From positions 1 to 24,550 of the forward strand of contig DAOTTX010000492.1 of assembly GCA_034437515.1 (NCBI GenBank): DNA of 24,550 nt, written 5' to 3'. A model generated the notes under the pieces. That model did no database searches. It saw only the letters and a list, made by a program, of their open reading frames with translations, and had not been told where the DNA came from. The stretch's first letter is position 1; each line of letters starts with the position of its first letter. This DNA is from DAOTTX01 sp034437515. Its GTDB lineage: Bacteria; Chloroflexota; Anaerolineae; Aggregatilineales; Phototrophicaceae. Made by a program: the position numbers and the translations under genes. Below are positions 21,739 to 24,550 of the stretch, one piece after another.

Positions 21739-23052
21739 TTATCTATTTTCGCTCGCCATCATCTCACGGGCGACACGCCGCCCGATCTCGACCGCAAAGT
21801 TCGTCCCGCGATCCCAGGGGTAGACCTGACTCATGCTGGCCCACCACAGGCCGGGAAGTGGGGTTTGCAGCGGCGGGATCTGCTCGCTGTGCCCCACGCC
21901 GGGGACGGGCTGTGCATAAGGCGCACGGAACGCCCACGCTTCACGAATCCATGTCGGGTCGAAATCCGCGTTGAAGGTGGGTAGTGCCAGCGCGAAGCGG
22001 TCGATCAACTCTTGTTCGCTCATCTGGAAGTATTCGTGATCGGGCGGCACGTAATCCCCGGCATAGACGATCACGTCATCGTTATAGTGCGCTTTGGGCA
22101 GCCAGTTGGTGTGTTCGACCAGTGCCAAAAACGGAAAGCGGCTCTTGTCCTTGTCGGGGCTATCCGCCGGGAGGTTGAGCCAGTACGTCCCATCGGTGAG
22201 CAGTGATCGTTTCAGCGCGTAGATCACGCAGACCGCACCGATGCTGCGCAATCCGGCGGCCTGTTCACCGTAGGGAGTCTCGCGCAGGCCGTCGGTCATG
22301 TTCAGCAGCAGACGCGGTGAGGTCGTGCTTAACACCTGGTCGTAAGGGTGCGTCGTCCCGTTGACGGTCAGCACCGGTTGCTCGTCCTCGAAGTGGATGC
22401 GTTCCACCGGCGCGTTAAGCTGTATAGTCGCGCCCTGTTCGTTGATCTTGGTTGCCATCGTCTCTAAAAATGCCTGGAAGCCGCCTGTGTAGATGCCCAA
22501 TCGCAGCGACCGCGCTTTGACTCGCGCCCACATCCACGCCATGTTGACCTCTTGATACAACCGCCCGAACTTGCCGATCAACAGTGGTTTGAAGAACTTG
22601 TTATAGGCTTCATCGCCCATGTAGCGGCGTAGCCAGTCGTGCGCGGTGTGCTTTTCGAGAAAAGTACCGTCGCCCACCAGCTTGAGGAACACCCCCGCTG
22701 CTCCCATACGCACGGTCGCCGGGAGTGAGATCGGCAGGAACAGCGCCGAGGGCGAGATTTCCGAGCGCACGATTTTACCGTCGATCCAGTAGCTGGTTTT
22801 GGGTCGCGGGAAGACCACGTTCTGCCACTCGCCCATCTCGATGAGCAGTTGCTTGATGTCCTCATCGGTTTCAAACCAGTGATGATAGAACTTCTCTAAG
22901 TACCAATCCCAGCCGTCATCTTTGAAGCCTGCCGCCAACCCGCCGACGGCGTCCCCGGCTTCATAGAGTGTGACCGTGTGCCCGTCGCGGGTTAAGTCCC
23001 ACGCTGCGGACATCCCCGCTGCACCTGCGCCAATAATGCCGATGTTGCTCAT
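21739..23052 (-). CDS. FAD/NAD(P)-binding amine-oxidase-like oxidoreductase
   Basis: The 437-residue protein begins with the dinucleotide-binding motif IGAGAAGMSAAWDLTRDGHTV (G8-x-G-x-x-G13) and Glu31 for the ribose, then GDAVGGLAAGF, as in flavin amine oxidases, protoporphyrinogen oxidase and phytoene desaturase relatives. The middle (VMxTKINEQGATIQLNAPVERIHF-like, about 210-230) and the C-terminal LPGLWWASMSQVYPWDRGTNFAVEIG segment close the FAD fold. Family members next to UDP-sugar genes are often UDP-galactopyranose-mutase-like or of unknown reaction. AAGGA lies six bases before the ATG. The kinase-like gene ends 31 bases upstream on the same strand, so these two are probably one transcript. 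The reaction is not predicted. Confidence 0.88.
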   Translation of the reverse strand: MSNIGIIGAGAAGMSAAWDLTRDGHTVTLYEAGDAVGGLAAGFKDDGWDWYLEKFYHHWFETDEDIKQLLIEMGEWQNVVFPRPKTSYWIDGKIVRSEISPSALFLPISLPATVRMGAAGVFLKLVGDGTFLEKHTAHDWLRRYMGDEAYNKFFKPLLIGKFGRLYQEVNMAWMWARVKARSLRLGIYTGGFQAFLETMATKINEQGATIQLNAPVERIHFEDEQPVLTVNGTTHPYDQVLSTTSPRLLLNMTDGLRETPYGEQAAGLRSIGAVCVIYALKRSLLTDGTYWLNLPADSPDKDKSRFPFLALVEHTNWLPKAHYNDDVIVYAGDYVPPDHEYFQMSEQELIDRFALALPTFNADFDPTWIREAWAFRAPYAQPVPGVGHSEQIPPLQTPLPGLWWASMSQVYPWDRGTNFAVEIGRRVAREMMASENR

Positions 23053-23083
23053 ATAATGTCCTTCAACATGAATTCGCTGTCGA

Positions 23084-24205
23084 TTATGGGATGACGCGGT
23101 TGTTCAGCATGTCATTAGCGGCCTTGACCAACCGGCGCAGCTCGTCCTCAAGGTCTTCGGTGATGTCATCGAGGATCGCCGCATCACGGAAGGCGTCCCG
23201 CGCCTCGCGCAGGTTGGATTGGCCTTCGCGCAACTTGCGCAGTCCGTTGCGCATGTGATCGCGGGCCTCACGGCTGGCGGGGCTGGTGTAATGCGCCGGG
23301 AAGTCCCAGCCGTGCAGTGAGCCGACCGCTTGCAATTCGGTGACGAAATCCCCGGCAGTTGTGAACTCCATCGCCGCGCCCGCTTGCAGCAACGCTTGTA
23401 AGGCATCGCTCAGGGTCGGCTCACTGCCAAAATCCAACGCGGAAATATCCCGGTAGCGTGCCTCGACCTGTTCGCGGTTGCTCGGCTGCGGCCTCAGCGC
23501 GGTTTTCTGTGGCGAAAGACCGGTGAACGCCGGATAGAGGATGCCCACACACAGGTTATGCACATCGGCGCGGTACTGCTGCGAATCGCCGACTTGATCT
23601 TCCAGCAAGCGAGAACTGTTCAAGTCGATCACGGTCAGCTTGTAGCCATCCCAATAGACGTGTTCTAGCTTATGGTCGAGGTAAACGATCTTCTGGCTGT
23701 GCGCCATCTGGAGCATCTGCCCGAATTGCAAGGCCAGCGCCAGCCCTTCCTCGGTAGGGAGGCGGCGGCGCGTGCTCTGGTTGTTGGGCTTCATCAGGTA
23801 GAACAGGTTATCCGACCGGACGAGGTTGGGCATGGTCAGGTAAGGCCGCCAGTTGCGCTCGGCATAATCGTTGATCGTCTCCGCAAATGCCTTTATATCC
23901 GTGCCGAACGACACGATCTCGCCGTTGACCGGTGCTTCACTCCCCGATGCCAGATAACCGCAGTCCAGCAGATCGACGATGTGTGGGCTATCCGCCAGTT
24001 TCATGAGCAGGTCGGCCTCGTTGGGGAACGCCCGGTATTCCCAACGGATGTCACCATCCGGCGAGAGATGCTCCGCTCGCATCACTTTAAACGCGACCAC
24101 CTGCCGGGTGCGTTCGTCATAGGCTTCTAACACGCGAGCGTAGTGCCCCAGTGCGAACGTGTCTATATAATTATCGATGCGATAAAGCTGGTCGAGCGTC
24201 GTCAT
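23084..24205 (-). CDS. Atypical protein-kinase-like protein
   Basis: The 373-residue protein has a protein-kinase fold with altered motifs. The glycine loop is degraded (IDTFALGHYARV, 14-25). The beta-3 lysine is present in VAFKVM (Lys40) and the alpha-C glutamate in NEADLLMKL (Glu63). The catalytic loop reads YLDHKLEHV (175-183): Asp177 and Lys179 are kept but the usual Asn is His182. The DFG motif is DLN (194-196). The alpha-F Asp is in RADVHNL (Asp214). Residues about 310-370 are a helical, Arg- and Glu-rich C-terminal segment, probably a coiled coil. No membrane segment is present. It could be a low-activity kinase or a pseudokinase binding nucleotide. It precedes the flavoprotein gene by 31 bases, suggesting linked function. 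Confidence 0.8.
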   Translation of the reverse strand: MTTLDQLYRIDNYIDTFALGHYARVLEAYDERTRQVVAFKVMRAEHLSPDGDIRWEYRAFPNEADLLMKLADSPHIVDLLDCGYLASGSEAPVNGEIVSFGTDIKAFAETINDYAERNWRPYLTMPNLVRSDNLFYLMKPNNQSTRRRLPTEEGLALALQFGQMLQMAHSQKIVYLDHKLEHVYWDGYKLTVIDLNSSRLLEDQVGDSQQYRADVHNLCVGILYPAFTGLSPQKTALRPQPSNREQVEARYRDISALDFGSEPTLSDALQALLQAGAAMEFTTAGDFVTELQAVGSLHGWDFPAHYTSPASREARDHMRNGLRKLREGQSNLREARDAFRDAAILDDITEDLEDELRRLVKAANDMLNNRVIP

Positions 24206-24362
24206 ATGTCGAGTCAGTCATTCTGGCCGGTAGAGGTCAAACTTTATCATTTTTGATGGTGCAATTATAGGGGAAACGCCCATATCACGCATTTTTCGGT
24301 GGTCTAGTCCGGGCGTCCGGGCGTATACTAGAAACGGAACAAAACGAGAATATCGCTTTCCG
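24206..24362. other. Intergenic leader of the kinase-like gene
   Basis: No coding frame is supported. A minus-strand TATAAT (24269-24264) lies 58 bases before the kinase start; no convincing -35 partner is seen, so it is only a candidate -10. Confidence 0.3.
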
Positions 24363-24364
24363 CC

Positions 24365-24530
24365 CCCCTCACCCCCGTCTCGCTGTGCGAGCCACCCCCT
24401 CTCCCACATCCGGCTTACAGCCTGGGGAGAGGGGGGGAAGCGCGAACGACCGACTTCTGGTAGGCGTTCACATCGTCACCCCCACGTGGGGAGAGTGACA
24501 GGCTGATCGTAGGTCAGACGGGGTGAGGGG
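24365..24530. mobile_element. MITE-like structured element with terminal inverted repeats
   Basis: Left end CCCCTCACCCCCGTCT (24365-24380) and right end AGACGGGGTGAGGGG (24516-24530) are inverted repeats differing by one base in the C/G run. Inside are CTCGC-TGT-GCGAG (24379-24391), an 11-base-pair stem CCCCCTCTCCC/GGGAGAGGGGG (24395-24405 with 24425-24435) and the palindrome CCCCACGTGGGG (24480-24491) within GTCAC/GTGAC arms. No open reading frame fits. A 28-base piece recurs at 10570-10597. It is a small non-coding repeat, perhaps non-autonomous, or a genomic repetitive palindrome. Confidence 0.55.
24501..24530 (+). repeat. Short repeat shared with 10570-10597
   Basis: GGCTGATCGTAGGTCAGACG plus GGGTGAGGGG matches the copy at 10570-10597 with about three differences. 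It forms the right end of the MITE-like element. Confidence 0.6.
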
Positions 24531-24550
24531 ACAACTTGGCTCGTTCTTGC

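Noticed and set aside
24218..24409. 63-codon minus-strand frame
   Set aside because: Runs through the repeat element and promoter region; Gly/Arg-rich, no ribosome binding site.

Overview
The window reads as a chromosomal segment of a free-living bacterium, most likely from the Chloroflexota (Anaerolineae-like). This assignment is inferred from gene content and protein style (MoxR of the CoxD type, PadR/HAAS/ABC cassette, many small secreted and lipoprotein genes, a pair of TIR proteins, Shine-Dalgarno-led starts, moderately GC-rich DNA with GC-rich dispersed repeats). No rRNA, phage, plasmid or CRISPR signal was seen.

Layout. Bases 1-403 hold a frameshifted 3' gene remnant and a dispersed repeat. 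404-2173 (+) is a secreted protein built of a novel RPPEW-type repeat. A convergent hairpin separates it from a long minus-strand run. That run starts (at its 3' end) with a broken ABC-F gene whose front half has been replaced by an IS630-like helix-turn-helix. It continues upstream with recD2, a previously uncalled 51-residue lipoprotein, a MoxR AAA+ ATPase, two adjacent TIR-domain proteins, uppS, frr and rlmB. From 10265 to 10706 there is only repeat-rich intergenic DNA, including an inverted copy of the first repeat.

The central part (10707-16698) is mixed. It holds a DUF1499 membrane protein, an NAD-dependent sugar epimerase-like protein, a lipoprotein cytochrome c, a 59-residue GTG-start protein, tRNA-Ala(GGC), a probable gene remnant, a secreted CAP+LysM protein, a secreted FN3-like/discoidin protein, an aspartate/glutamate racemase-family protein and a small STAS-like protein. 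16886-19956 is a tightly overlapping four-gene operon (PadR regulator, HAAS-type membrane protein, ABC ATPase, ABC-2 permease) behind a good sigma-70-like promoter. After a 319-base palindromic intergenic region comes a minus-strand group: UDP-glucose 6-dehydrogenase, a flavoprotein oxidoreductase and a degenerate protein-kinase-like protein. The right end is a MITE-like structured repeat.

How the parts may work together. rlmB-frr-uppS is translation/envelope housekeeping. Downstream of it in the same direction, the TIR-TIR-MoxR-lipoprotein-RecD2 block has very short gaps and a one-base overlap, so it is probably one transcript. TIR NADases, MoxR ATPases and helicases are recurrent parts of bacterial conflict systems, which makes this block the best candidate for an undescribed system; that function is inferred only. 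The PadR operon looks like a self-regulated exporter. UGDH and the epimerase suggest sugar-nucleotide and envelope polysaccharide metabolism.
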